Source: Oscillospiraceae bacterium
GTDB lineage: Bacteria; Bacillota_A; Clostridia; Oscillospirales; Oscillospiraceae
Direction of reading: 5' to 3'
DNA length: 64,000 nt
NCBI GenBank assembly: GCA_017537045.1
Contig: JAFYLN010000096.1
Span: forward strand, 1-64,000
A program made the translations under genes and the position numbers. Under the pieces are notes generated by a model. The model had not been told where the DNA came from. It ran no database searches and saw nothing but the letters and a program-made list of their open reading frames with translations. Shown here in pieces: positions 15,797-24,115 of this stretch (position 1 is the stretch's first letter; each line of letters begins with the position of its first letter).

Positions 15797-15821
15797 GACC
15801 CGGTACATTTCGTGCCGGGTC
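15797..15821. repeat. GACCCGGTAC hairpin, downstream copy
   Basis: GACCCGGTAC, ATTTC loop, GTGCCGGGTC, differing at one base from the copy at 15589-15613. It ends six bases from the cutC stop, so each convergent gene ends with one copy. Confidence 0.7.
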
Positions 15822-15827
15822 TTAAGC

Positions 15828-16577
15828 TTATCTGGAAAGTATTTCTTTCAGCGCACAAACCTGTGCTTCGTCAGTTTGCTGAATATGCCATTCATCCAGA
15901 CCGGGAAGTCCCATCGGAATGTCGGTACGGCGAAACTGCATGCTGCTTTCGATCCATTCTTTGCAGCTTGCATGAAATGCCCGTGCAGTGGGCAGCGCAT
16001 CAAGCAGGTTCTGAATGTTAGCAACACTGACACCGGCACCGATCAGAACCTCCGGGCCGTTGTCTTTATCACGAAGCTCCAGCAATGCGCAAATCGTTTC
16101 AATGCCCTTGGTGCAGATGCTTGCCGCGCCGCTGGTCAGTATTGTGTCGATTCCAAGCCCGGCAGCCTGCCGGTATGTTTTCAGCGGATCAACAGACACA
16201 TCAATACACCGGTGTAATGTCAAACCAGCGCCGTCGGCTGCTTCAATCAATGGTTTCATAGCGTTGTGATCTAATTCGCCATCGGCACGAAGACAGCCGA
16301 TCACAAAACCGTCTGCACCTGCAGCTTTAAGCTGCCGAATTTGTCTGGCCATCAGATCGGTTTCATCATGACTGTACAGAAAATCACCGCTGCGGGAACG
16401 TATCAGGCAACGGATAGGAATGCTGCTTTCAGCACGAATCTTCTGCAGCAGCGCAGTATAAGGGGTCAGTCCGCCCAGCGCCAATGCGCTGCAAAGCTCC
16501 AGCCGGTCAGCACCGCCGTGGATAGCAGCACGGGCAGATGCAAGTGAATCAATACAAACTTCTAAAATCCGGGTCAT
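15828..16577 (-). CDS. cutC: CutC-family copper homeostasis protein
   Basis: A 249-residue TIM-barrel protein of the CutC family, linked to copper tolerance in some bacteria; the biochemical activity is unsettled. The N-terminus MTRILEVCIDSLASARAAIH followed by GGADRLELC is typical, as are GADGFVIGCL and TLHRCIDVS. Size is normal. It lies nine bases downstream of the HAD phosphatase gene on the same strand, so the two are probably co-transcribed. The ribosome site is a modest GAGGTAAG. No signal peptide. Confidence 0.88.
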   Translation of the reverse strand: MTRILEVCIDSLASARAAIHGGADRLELCSALALGGLTPYTALLQKIRAESSIPIRCLIRSRSGDFLYSHDETDLMARQIRQLKAAGADGFVIGCLRADGELDHNAMKPLIEAADGAGLTLHRCIDVSVDPLKTYRQAAGLGIDTILTSGAASICTKGIETICALLELRDKDNGPEVLIGAGVSVANIQNLLDALPTARAFHASCKEWIESSMQFRRTDIPMGLPGLDEWHIQQTDEAQVCALKEILSR

Positions 16578-16586
16578 AGGATTCTC

Positions 16587-17225
16587 TTACCTCAGCATCT
16601 CATAGAGCTGCTCCATAGTATATGCAATGGCAGCAGCACCTGCATTCTCCATTTCCTCCACAAGTCCGTAACCCCATGCAACACCAATACATGGGATTCC
16701 ATGAACTTTTGCACCAATGACATCGAATTTGGTATCACCAACCATAATTGCATGTTCCTGCGCACCGCATTCTTCCAGCAGATACGCGATAACCGCTTCT
16801 TTGGAATTTCTTGAAAAGTCAGTGGATGCGCCGCAGATCATTGTAAAATATTTAGCGAGATCAAAGTGCTCCAGAACTTCTTTTGCGATCCACTCAGGCT
16901 TGGAAGTTGCAACAAAGAGCTTGTGTCCATCCTGAAGCAGCTGCTCCAGCAGTTCCCGAATACCGGGGTAGGGGCTGTTTTCAAACCGGCCGGTCGGGAT
17001 ATAACGGCTGCGATAGATCTGGATCGCTTCGGCTGCCTTATCAGCCGGTACACCCAGGCGGATAAAGGATGCGTCCAGAGGCGGGCCGACAATGGTACGC
17101 AGCACTTCTGCGGGCGGTTCCGGGATCCCATAATGGGACAGGGCATAAACGGCACTTTTCATAATACCTTCGCCGGAGTCGGTCAGCGTGCCGTCCAGAT
17201 CAAAGAGAATGGATTTTTGTGTCAT
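16587..17225 (-). CDS. HAD-family phosphatase (phosphoglycolate phosphatase-like)
   Basis: A 212-residue HAD hydrolase of the Gph/PpaX-like subgroup with a cap inserted after motif I. Motif I is FDLDGTLTDS at residues 8-17 (the first Asp is the nucleophile), motif II is the Thr/Ser of VATSKPE near residue 107, and motif IV is MVGDTKFDVIGA near residue 160. AAAGGATA precedes the ATG. The substrate may be phosphoglycolate, another small phosphate ester or pyrophosphate; the sequence does not decide. It forms a unit with cutC and diverges from spoIID. Confidence 0.85.
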   Translation of the reverse strand: MTQKSILFDLDGTLTDSGEGIMKSAVYALSHYGIPEPPAEVLRTIVGPPLDASFIRLGVPADKAAEAIQIYRSRYIPTGRFENSPYPGIRELLEQLLQDGHKLFVATSKPEWIAKEVLEHFDLAKYFTMICGASTDFSRNSKEAVIAYLLEECGAQEHAIMVGDTKFDVIGAKVHGIPCIGVAWGYGLVEEMENAGAAAIAYTMEQLYEMLR

Positions 17226-17332
17226 TGTTTTATCCTTTCAAAGTATATTTGATAAAAAATTGCGAAAATAATTGTTGCCGAATTTTCGTATATCATAACA
17301 AATTCTGCGTTTGAATGCAATTGCATCTTCTG

Positions 17333-17362
17333 ACAATATCTGAAAAGAAAACCTGATACCAT
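17333..17362 (+). promoter_or_regulatory. Putative sigma-E-type promoter of spoIID
   Basis: CAATATC (17334-17340), 14 bases, GATACCAT (17355-17362). This resembles the Bacillus sigma-E pattern (ATATT, 14 bases, CATACAAT) with mismatches. It lies 19 bases before the spoIID start codon, and spoIID is a sigma-E gene in Bacillus. Confidence 0.4.
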
Positions 17363-17381
17363 TGGTTCAGGAGGGGAGACT

Positions 17382-18371
17382 ATGAAACAATTTTGGAAGG
17401 ATATGGGCATTGCATTTACCATGGGTATGATCGTACCGTCAGTTTTGCTGGCAGCTGTTGTTTCTCTGTCTGCAAATAAATCGGACATACCACCCATGAC
17501 GGAACCTGTTTCATTAACAATACCTGTTTCAGAGTCAGAGACAGTTATGCCACAACTTCAGATTCCGGTTCTGGATCAAACAGATGGGATCGTCCAGTTG
17601 CCGCTGAATGACTACCTGACATCTGTTGTACTGGCAGAAATGCCGGTGTCCTTTGAAGAGGAGGCAATAAAGGCTCAGTCTGTTGTTGCGCGTACCTATA
17701 CGATGCGCGCCGTAAAGGGCGCAGCAAAGCACGAGGGTGCAGCAGTTTGTACCAACTCCGCCTGCTGTCAGGGTTATGTCGCGGTGGAGCAGTTTCTAAA
17801 CAAGGGTGGAAAGCCTGAGAATGTGGAATACGTCCGGAATCTTGTTGCATCCACGGATGGACAGGTTCTGACCTATGATGGAAACCTGATCGAAGCAACC
17901 TATTTCTCCTGCTCTGGTGGTGTAACGGAAGATGCCGTGGCGGTCTGGGGTACAGACGTTCCGTATCTGCAATCTGTTCCAAGTCCCGGAGAAGAAAATG
18001 CAGCCTATTATACAGATACCGTCACATTCTCTGCCACTGACTTTGCATCTAAGCTGGGCGTCCAGTTGATTGGAGAACCATCACAATGGTTTTCAGATGT
18101 GACCTACACGGCCGGTGGTGGCGTGGAAACCATGATGATCGGCGGGCAAACCTATGCGGGAACGCAGCTTCGAAAGCTGCTATCATTGCGCTCGACTGCA
18201 TTTACAGTTAACGTTGAGGGTGATACCATCACAATTCAGACCAGAGGCTATGGACACCGGGTCGGCATGAGCCAGTATGGTGCCGACGCGATGGCGGCCT
18301 CGGGAAGTACATATCCCGAGATCCTTGCTTACTACTATCAAGGTACACAGCTGACCCAGTATTCGGATTGA
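17382..18371 (+). CDS. spoIID: Stage II sporulation protein D
   Basis: Lytic transglycosylase of the DMP machine (SpoIID, SpoIIM, SpoIIP), which thins septal peptidoglycan during engulfment of the forespore. 329 residues, with an N-terminal membrane anchor at about 8-28 (IAFTMGMIVPSVLLAAVVSL) and then the SpoIID domain. VVLAEMPVSFEEEAIKAQSV contains the Glu expected to be catalytic (AEMP); VARTYTMR, SCSGGVTEDAVAVWG and the C-terminal GYGHRVGMSQYGADAMA are also family features. AGGAGGGGAG precedes the ATG. spoIIM and spoIIP are not in this window. Confidence 0.95.
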   Translation: MKQFWKDMGIAFTMGMIVPSVLLAAVVSLSANKSDIPPMTEPVSLTIPVSESETVMPQLQIPVLDQTDGIVQLPLNDYLTSVVLAEMPVSFEEEAIKAQSVVARTYTMRAVKGAAKHEGAAVCTNSACCQGYVAVEQFLNKGGKPENVEYVRNLVASTDGQVLTYDGNLIEATYFSCSGGVTEDAVAVWGTDVPYLQSVPSPGEENAAYYTDTVTFSATDFASKLGVQLIGEPSQWFSDVTYTAGGGVETMMIGGQTYAGTQLRKLLSLRSTAFTVNVEGDTITIQTRGYGHRVGMSQYGADAMAASGSTYPEILAYYYQGTQLTQYSD

Positions 18372-18423
18372 CAAAGGAAGAAGTTTGGGATAAAATGGAG
18401 CAAAATGCAAAAAGGAGAACGCC

Positions 18424-19359
18424 ATGCCCATTCGGATTCCCAACGATCTGCCTGCTGCGCAGGTGATGCAGCAGGAAAATATCTTTGTCATGAAGCACCA
18501 GCGTGCCACGACTCAGCATATCCGTCCTCTGGAAATCGTGGTGCTGAATCTGATGCCCACAAAAATCGTTACGGAGACCCAGTTGACCCGCCTGCTTGGC
18601 AATACACCTCTGCAGGTAAATCTGGAATTGATGCATACTTCTACCCACCGCAGCAAGAATGTTTCCGAAGAGCACCTGCTGACATTTTATAAGACCTTTG
18701 ATGAAATTAAGGATCGCAAATTTGATGGAATGGTCATCACAGGCGCACCGGTGGAGCATATGGATTTTGAAGATGTGGACTATTGGCCGGAACTGTGCCG
18801 CATTATGGAGTGGAGCAAGACCCATGTCCACAGCACGCTCCATATCTGCTGGGGCGCACAGGCGGGTATGTATTACCACTACGGCATCAAAAAGTATCCG
18901 TTGGAGAAGAAGCTTTTCGGTGTTTTTCCGCACCATGCGGATTATAAACGTTCCATCCTACTGCGGGGTTTTGACGACACCTTCTATGTGCCTCATTCGC
19001 GCCATACCACTGTCCTGCGGGAGGATATCGAAGCTGTACCGGGGCTGAAGATTCTGGCATCCTCCGAACAGGCCGGAGTCTATGCGCTTATGAATAAAAA
19101 TGGCCACCATATTTTCATCACCGGCCATTCTGAGTATGATCCGTTGACGCTGGAATCGGAATATCTGCGGGATAAGAAGCTTGGCAAGCCCATTTCCGTG
19201 CCTGAGAATTACTATCCCGATGACGACGATACCAAGGAACCCATCGTCCGCTGGCGTGGACATGCCAATCTGCTGTTTTCCAACTGGCTGAACTACTTTG
19301 TTTATCAGACAACGCCCTATGATATCGAAACCGTTGGCTACGCCAGCACGGAAATCTAA
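18424..19359 (+). CDS. metAA: Homoserine O-acetyltransferase (MetA family)
   Basis: Activates homoserine for methionine synthesis in the cytoplasm. 311 residues. The acyl-enzyme Cys142 (HICWGAQAG) and the His-Ser-Glu near 236-238 (ITGHSEYD) are in place. Residue 111 is Glu ([10 protein letters not shown]); in characterised MetA proteins Glu here selects acetyl-CoA and Gly selects succinyl-CoA, so despite the common succinyltransferase label the acetyl donor is expected. AAAAAGGAG lies seven bases before the ATG. A strong terminator follows. No riboswitch or T-box is seen in the 52-base gap after spoIID. Confidence 0.92.
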   Translation: MPIRIPNDLPAAQVMQQENIFVMKHQRATTQHIRPLEIVVLNLMPTKIVTETQLTRLLGNTPLQVNLELMHTSTHRSKNVSEEHLLTFYKTFDEIKDRKFDGMVITGAPVEHMDFEDVDYWPELCRIMEWSKTHVHSTLHICWGAQAGMYYHYGIKKYPLEKKLFGVFPHHADYKRSILLRGFDDTFYVPHSRHTTVLREDIEAVPGLKILASSEQAGVYALMNKNGHHIFITGHSEYDPLTLESEYLRDKKLGKPISVPENYYPDDDDTKEPIVRWRGHANLLFSNWLNYFVYQTTPYDIETVGYASTEI

Positions 19360-19419
19360 CGAATGTCACAGGATGCTCCCGATATTTGATCATATCACAA
19401 AAACAATTGCATAGAATAG

Positions 19420-19450
19420 GGAGACCGCAGCATTGCGGTCTCCATTTTTT
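19420..19450 (+). terminator. Terminator of metAA
   Basis: GGAGACCGCA, GCAT loop, TGCGGTCTCC, then A and six T. It lies about 60 bases after the metAA stop. Confidence 0.9.
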
Positions 19451-19460
19451 GAAAATTATG

Positions 19461-19489
19461 TTGCAAAATAAACAAAGATATGTTAGAAT
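19461..19489 (+). promoter_or_regulatory. Sigma-A-type promoter of the nucleoside kinase gene
   Basis: TTGCAA (19461-19466), 17-base spacer, TAGAAT (19484-19489), 42 bases before the start codon. Confidence 0.72.
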
Positions 19490-19530
19490 GATTGTCCTGA
19501 CTTGTGCAAAATCTTTAAGGAGGGTAAGCT

Positions 19531-21234
19531 ATGAAATTATACATTGATAACCACATGATCGAAGCGAAGCCGGGACAGTCCCTGCGTGAGCTGATCGCGG
19601 AACTGAGTCTGGAACGTGCCGAACTTTCACAGCGCCCTCTGGCAGCAAAGATCGCAGGTGAAGTCTTTACGCTGAATTATATCCCTGTTCGTGCAAAAGA
19701 GATGGCAGGGGAGCGGCAGTCCATGCGCCGTGCTATGGCAGCATCTGGAGGAGAAGTTCATCTGCTGCGTTATGCGGATGCTGCTGGCAAGGATGTTTAC
19801 AAGAGAACCTCGCAGTTCGTGATGTTTCTTGCACTTCGCCAGTTATGGCCGAAAGCAATTGCAAAATTGACCTGTAAAGTCGGCTCCGGTATTTTTGTCA
19901 ATGTTCTTGGTGCTCCGGATTTTTCTGCCGAAAAGCTGAAAGAGCGTGTTCAGGAGCTTGTAAAGCAGAATATACCCCTGATTCGCCGACGCGTGCCTTT
20001 AAGTGATGCGATTGCCCATTTTGAAGCAGATGGTTACGATGATAAAGTTCGGCTGCTCCGCTGGCGAACCGCAGATTATTTTGATGAGTATGTTTATGAG
20101 GACTTTGCTGACTATTATTACGGCGAAATGATGCCCTCTACCGGATATCTGCAAAACTGGGATATCCGCAGCGCAGAAAGTGGATTTATTTTTGTCTATC
20201 CGGATGATCAGAATCCTGACATAGTGGCTCCTTACCATGAATCCCCGAATTTTTATAACGTGTTTATCGAAGGTGAACGTTGGTGCGAGCTGATGGAGTG
20301 TGAAACTGTTGCAGACCTGAATGATCTGACCACTTCCGGGCGCATCCGTGAATTGATCCGCGTCAACGAAGCACTCCACGAAAAGCGCTATTCTCAGGTT
20401 GCAGATATGGTCTGCAGCCGCGGGGCAAAAGCCGTTATGCTGGCAGGTCCCAGTTCCTCCGGAAAGACCACCTCTGCCAACCGTCTGGCAACCCAGCTTC
20501 GCGTCCACGGCAAGAAGCCAATCCTCATGAGCCTGGATGATTATTATATCGACCGTGACAAGATCGCCCCCGGCTCTGACGGCAAGCTGGACTTAGAGCA
20601 TATCAATACCCTTGACTGCGATCTGTTCCGCGAAGACATGGCACGGCTGCTTCGCGGTGAGGAAGTGGAGCTGCCCAGTTTTAACTTCCTGACTGGCCGC
20701 CGCGAATGGCTGGGTCACAAGCTGAAGCTGCACGCAGACTCCGTTATCATTGTTGAGGGTCTTCATGGCTTGAATCCCGCTATGCTCCCCGAGAATGTGG
20801 ATCAGAACCTGATCTTCAGGCTCTATGTCAGCCCCTTGCTGCCCCTGAATCTGGATAACCACAACCGTATTGCAACTTCCTATCTGCGGCTTCTTCGCCG
20901 CATTGTGCGGGACTATGAGACCCGTGGCGCCTCCGTTCAGCGGACGCTCTCCATGTGGGACAGTGTGCGCAGCGGCGAGCGGCGGTGGATTTTCCCTTAT
21001 CAGGAGAATGCTGATGTGATCTTCAACAGCTCTACGCTCTATGAACTGGCGGTTCTGAAAAAACACATCTTCCCTCTGCTTACTGCTATCGAACCCGAAG
21101 ATGAATGCTATGATGATGTGCGTAACATCGTCAAGGTTTTGAACTTTATTCAGGAAGCCGATGTGGATGACGAGATTCCGCCAACCAGTCTTGTGCGCGA
21201 ATTTATCGGCGGCAATTCTTTCTACCGGAAATAA
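19531..21234 (+). CDS. Nucleoside (uridine-type) kinase with N-terminal TGS/ThrRS-like domains
   Basis: A 567-residue protein with three parts: a TGS-like domain (residues 1-60), a region like the second domain of threonyl-tRNA synthetase (about 60-250), and a phosphoribulokinase/uridine kinase domain from about 295 onward with the Walker A loop AGPSSSGKTTSANRL and MSLDDYYIDRD. This arrangement is common in Firmicutes, where it is annotated as nucleoside kinase. It probably phosphorylates uridine or cytidine in salvage; why it carries TGS and ThrRS-like domains is not known. TAAGGAGGG precedes the ATG. It has its own promoter and a hairpin at the end. Confidence 0.85.
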   Translation: MKLYIDNHMIEAKPGQSLRELIAELSLERAELSQRPLAAKIAGEVFTLNYIPVRAKEMAGERQSMRRAMAASGGEVHLLRYADAAGKDVYKRTSQFVMFLALRQLWPKAIAKLTCKVGSGIFVNVLGAPDFSAEKLKERVQELVKQNIPLIRRRVPLSDAIAHFEADGYDDKVRLLRWRTADYFDEYVYEDFADYYYGEMMPSTGYLQNWDIRSAESGFIFVYPDDQNPDIVAPYHESPNFYNVFIEGERWCELMECETVADLNDLTTSGRIRELIRVNEALHEKRYSQVADMVCSRGAKAVMLAGPSSSGKTTSANRLATQLRVHGKKPILMSLDDYYIDRDKIAPGSDGKLDLEHINTLDCDLFREDMARLLRGEEVELPSFNFLTGRREWLGHKLKLHADSVIIVEGLHGLNPAMLPENVDQNLIFRLYVSPLLPLNLDNHNRIATSYLRLLRRIVRDYETRGASVQRTLSMWDSVRSGERRWIFPYQENADVIFNSSTLYELAVLKKHIFPLLTAIEPEDECYDDVRNIVKVLNFIQEADVDDEIPPTSLVREFIGGNSFYRK

Positions 21235-21238
21235 CCAA

Positions 21239-21267
21239 AGGGCGGTGATGGTTTCGATCACCGCCCT
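21239..21267 (+). terminator. Hairpin terminator candidate after the nucleoside kinase gene
   Basis: AGGGCGGTGAT with ATCACCGCCCT (11-bp stem). The bases after it are AAAAATTATTT, a poor U tract, so termination may be only partial. Confidence 0.6.
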
Positions 21268-21357
21268 AAAAATTATTTGGAAACTTTTTGAGATTGTGAA
21301 GTATTTTACGTCTTTGAATCGTATAATGAGTGTTAGAAGCAGTGAGGAGGAAATCAT

Positions 21358-21906
21358 ATGGACAACGGTGCCCGTAGCTACCGCCGTTATCTGGATGGTG
21401 ACGAAGCTGCCTTTGACGAGATACTGCGGCTTTACCGCGATAAACTGACCTTTTTCATTAACCGCTACGTCCACGATATGGACACGGCGGAAGATCTGGC
21501 CATTGATACCTTCGTGCACCTGATCGTCCACCGCCTGCGCTATAACTTCCGCACACCTCTGAAAACCTACCTTTTCATGATCGCCCGCAGCCGCGCGCTG
21601 GATTATCTGAAACACTGCAGCAAAATCACAACAGTGGAGCTTTCCGAGGTTGAGGGGACGCTGACTGATGGTGTTACACTTGAAGAGCTGATCCTGTTGG
21701 ACGAGCGCAAACAGCGGCTGAACCGTGCGCTCAAGCAGCTTCCGGAGGATATGCAGCTTGCAGTGCATCTGGTCTACTTTGAGGATCTTACATACGATGA
21801 TGCAGCCCGTGTTATGAAAAAGAACAGAAAACAAGTGGCAAACCTGCTGTACCGCGCAAAGGAAAAGCTGCGCGCCATACTGGGAGAGGATGGTGAGCTG
21901 TTTTGA
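21358..21906 (+). CDS. RNA polymerase sigma factor, ECF-like
   Basis: A 182-residue sigma-70-family factor with region 2 (about 10-80; FDEILRLYRDKLTFFINRYV, DTAEDLAIDTFVHLI, TYLFMIARSRALDYLK) and region 4 (about 120-178; LPEDMQLAVHLVYFEDLTYD with helix-turn-helix MKKNRKQVANLLYRAKEKLR). Region 3 is missing, as in extracytoplasmic-function sigmas. GAGGAGG precedes the ATG. Its TGA overlaps the TTG of the next gene, a membrane protein that probably holds the sigma factor inactive. A TATAAT lies at 21322-21327. Target genes are unknown. Confidence 0.88.
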   Translation: MDNGARSYRRYLDGDEAAFDEILRLYRDKLTFFINRYVHDMDTAEDLAIDTFVHLIVHRLRYNFRTPLKTYLFMIARSRALDYLKHCSKITTVELSEVEGTLTDGVTLEELILLDERKQRLNRALKQLPEDMQLAVHLVYFEDLTYDDAARVMKKNRKQVANLLYRAKEKLRAILGEDGELF

Positions 21907-23117
21907 GAAGAACGGAACAGGAATTTAAAGAAGAAGTATTGAAGCGAAGCTGGCAATACCGGATAGAACAGGCCAAGAAACGGAAAACCATGTTGCGCAT
22001 TGGTCTGTGTGCATGTATCTTCTGCGTGGCAGTAACTGCATTTGATCCCTTTGGAGCCAGCTCTGAAGCACCGGCGGCGGATGGCATATTCATGAATGAA
22101 ATGAAGCTTGAAAGCGCCGTAACCCAGCACACAAGCGGAACTGGAGAAAGAAATACGGTTGCAGATGCTGAACCTGCGGAAAAAGCAGCGGCGCCCATGG
22201 AACCGGGTGCAGAGGAGCGCGCGGCGACCACTACCAGCCGTACCTACAATGTGGTCTCGATTGAAGTAGAATCGATCCCTGCCCATGAAGAATATGAAAG
22301 GTACTTTATAAGTAAAGAGAAAATTGTGCCGATTATTGTTGCGCTGGATCGTTTTTACCCTGTGGACGAAAACCTTCAGGAGCCGGAATCTGCGGAAGGC
22401 ATGGCCTATAAAATTACAGTTACCTATACGAATGAGACCGTCCGGTATACACTGTTTGGTGATTGGTTAGGTTCAGACAAGGATGGCTGGATTCGTGTTG
22501 ATGAAAAGGCTGCCCAAGAGACCGTGAAAGCGCTTTCGCAGGAAAGCGATGCACCGGCTACTGTTTCCGTCAGTGTCCAGACCGCCGTAAATACATGGCC
22601 GCTGGAAGACATGGATGCACAGGCAGTCTGTGCATATTTCGGAGAGTATGACTGGATAGATGCACGATCCCGTTGTAAGCTTGACTGTAAGATTGTGGTT
22701 AACGGTAAAGTTTATGGCTATAGCTCCCATTGCGGTGTGTTCCGGGATGATGAGTATGACCGGATTCTGAAACTGGAAGAAAATGACAGGCTTGCGTTTA
22801 ATGAGATCTTGGATGCTTATATTCCTTTGGAAAGCACTGAGCCGGTAAACGTGAAAGTTGTCTGCGGCAGCGAAGAGCTTTTGCTGGATGCATCCGAATC
22901 AGCGGTTATTATGGATTATTTGCTGTCCGGCCAGTGGATCCCCACAGCGGCAAATTGCCTGTGTGATTATACACTGTATGTGACAGGCGGAACATACCGT
23001 TACCATTCCGCCTGCGGCACAATCCAGAATGAGTCCGGTCGATCCCTGACCCTATCGGAGGAGGATAAGGCTATATTTGACGAAATCGTCGTCCGCTGTA
23101 CCATGCCATCGGAATGA
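21903..23117 (+). CDS. Membrane protein paired with the ECF-like sigma factor; duplicated Cys-rich module
   Basis: A 404-residue protein starting at a TTG that overlaps the sigma stop (TTGA), with GGTGAG as ribosome site. Cytosolic residues 1-30 are charged (RRTEQEFKEEVLKRSWQYRI), a membrane segment lies at about 31-48, and the rest is extracellular. The C-terminal half holds two related modules: one with CKLDCKIVVNGKVYGYSSHC followed by GVF (about 258-290) and one with CLCDYTLYVTGGTYRYHSAC followed by GTI (about 360-385), both ending in a helix (LAFNEIL, AIFDEIV). By position and topology it is a likely anti-sigma or sensor partner, but no ZAS-type Cys/His motif is seen in the cytosolic part. 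Confidence 0.7.
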   Translation: MRRTEQEFKEEVLKRSWQYRIEQAKKRKTMLRIGLCACIFCVAVTAFDPFGASSEAPAADGIFMNEMKLESAVTQHTSGTGERNTVADAEPAEKAAAPMEPGAEERAATTTSRTYNVVSIEVESIPAHEEYERYFISKEKIVPIIVALDRFYPVDENLQEPESAEGMAYKITVTYTNETVRYTLFGDWLGSDKDGWIRVDEKAAQETVKALSQESDAPATVSVSVQTAVNTWPLEDMDAQAVCAYFGEYDWIDARSRCKLDCKIVVNGKVYGYSSHCGVFRDDEYDRILKLEENDRLAFNEILDAYIPLESTEPVNVKVVCGSEELLLDASESAVIMDYLLSGQWIPTAANCLCDYTLYVTGGTYRYHSACGTIQNESGRSLTLSEEDKAIFDEIVVRCTMPSE

Positions 23118-23159
23118 TTACAGCATAAATTCCAATTTACATGCGTCCCCAAACGGGAA

Positions 23160-23199
23160 GCCCGGTACCAACTGGTACCGGGCAGAATTTTTATTTTCT
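23160..23199 (+). terminator. Terminator after the sigma/membrane-protein operon
   Basis: GCCCGGTACC, AACT loop, GGTACCGGGC, then AGAATTTTTATTTT. It overlaps the 3' end of the convergent ppa gene. Confidence 0.82.
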
Positions 23200-23679
23200 A
23201 TTATAAGCTTCGCGGCACTGCCTGATGATCCGCACAGCATCCTCTTTTCCATGGTATGCTCCAACCTCGACGGTAACACCCTGTAAAACTTTATAATTAC
23301 TGAAGAAGTTTGCAATTTCCTTTAATACGAAAGGAGAGAGGTGTTCCAGTTCTGTCACATCATCATATCGGGGATCACAGTCCACAACGGAGATTAGTTT
23401 GTAGTCCAGCTTGCCGCCGTCTGCCATTTCCAGATAACCCAGTACACGGGCTGGAACGATGCAGCCGGGAAAAGTCGGGTCTGAGCAAATCACCAGAATA
23501 TCCAGCGGATCACCGTCAGGTGCCAATGTGTTTTCAATAATGCCATATTCGGCAGGGTAGATCATGGCGGCATACAGCACCCGGTCCAGACGGATCCGGC
23601 CGCTCTGTTTATCCAGTTCATACTTGTTTTTAGAACCCAGTGGAATCTCAATCAAAGCTTCTACAATATTTCCGGTCAT
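23191..23679 (-). CDS. ppa: Inorganic pyrophosphatase (family I)
   Basis: Cytoplasmic enzyme that hydrolyses pyrophosphate and so pulls biosynthetic reactions forward. 162 residues, normal for family I. Motifs: EIPLGSKNKYELDK near the N-terminus, YPAEYGIIENTL, and the metal-binding signature DGDPLDILV near residues 54-62, followed by ARVLGYLEMADGGKLDYKLI. GGAGG lies upstream of the ATG. It converges with the sigma/membrane-protein operon. Confidence 0.95.
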   Translation of the reverse strand: MTGNIVEALIEIPLGSKNKYELDKQSGRIRLDRVLYAAMIYPAEYGIIENTLAPDGDPLDILVICSDPTFPGCIVPARVLGYLEMADGGKLDYKLISVVDCDPRYDDVTELEHLSPFVLKEIANFFSNYKVLQGVTVEVGAYHGKEDAVRIIRQCREAYNRK

Positions 23680-23800
23680 AGCATCCCAGCCTCCTGCATT
23701 TTTTATTTATTCTACTTTATTTATGCGCAAAAAGCAATAAGTACCGATATGCGTGCAGTAAAATAGAAGGTAGGTGGTAGACAAATGGTAGACCAATCCA

Positions 23801-23895
23801 CGAGTGTCGAGATTCGATACACTGCGGTGTCGTTTCCGTCCAGCCGGAAACGAGCAAATGTCCACCGGACACTTGCATTTGATGCTTCGAATCTC
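23801..23895. repeat. tRNA-Pro 3'-end fragment within a hairpin-rich patch
   Basis: CGAGTGTCGAGATTCGA at 23801-23817 is identical to 17 bases of the T arm and acceptor of the intact tRNA-Pro gene (about 23948-23964). The patch also holds TCGAATCTC at 23887-23895, the inverse of GAGATTCGA, enclosing two hairpins (CGTTTCCG/CGGAAACG near 23831-23852 and TGTCC/GGACA near 23860-23872). No D or anticodon arm is present, so it is not a second tRNA. It may be an old attachment site or a repeat that uses the tRNA end. Confidence 0.55.
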
Positions 23896-23905
23896 CCCAC
23901 GAAAG

Positions 23906-23943
23906 AAAAAACGGGAAACTACACAAGTAGTTTCCCGTTTTTT
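23906..23943 (-). terminator. Terminator of tRNA-Pro
   Basis: A 17-bp stem CGGGAAACTAC-type with A and T flanks (23906-23922 with 23927-23943). On the minus strand it directly follows the CCA end and finishes in six T. Confidence 0.88.
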
Positions 23944-24019
23944 GGTCCGAGTGTCGAGATTCGAACTCGAGGCCTCTTGAACCCCATTCAAGCGCGATAC
24001 CAAACTTCGCCACACCCGG
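23943..24019 (-). tRNA. tRNA-Pro (anticodon GGG)
   Basis: On the minus strand the gene starts CCGGGTG, which pairs with CACTCGG in a full 7-bp acceptor stem with one G-T pair, followed by A and an encoded CCA. The anticodon arm is CTTGA-ATGGGGT-TCAAG, so the anticodon is GGG, reading proline codons CCC and CCU. The T arm is TCGAG-TTCGAAT-CTCGA. The gene stands alone, with a promoter at 24043-24071 and a terminator that begins at the CCA. Confidence 0.93.
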
Positions 24020-24042
24020 ATGCGTCTGTCGACTGCCCAGAT

Positions 24043-24071
24043 ATACTAGCACATCATGCAAAAAAAAGCAA
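24043..24071 (-). promoter_or_regulatory. Promoter of tRNA-Pro
   Basis: On the minus strand: TTGCTT (24071-24066), 17-base spacer, TAGTAT (24048-24043), 23 bases before the tRNA 5' end. Confidence 0.65.
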
Positions 24072-24115
24072 GTACTTTTTTCGACATTTTCAAAAAAGAT
24101 GGAAAAATGCGAAAA

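Noticed and set aside
21283..21327. ECF-type autoregulated promoter (GGAAAC ... CGTC) before the sigma gene
   Set aside because: GGAAAC and CGTC are both present but 24 bases apart, too far for an ECF promoter; only a TATAAT is left as support.
23801..23895. A second tRNA gene
   Set aside because: Only the T-arm and acceptor 3' part are present; no D arm, anticodon arm or 5' acceptor strand can be found.
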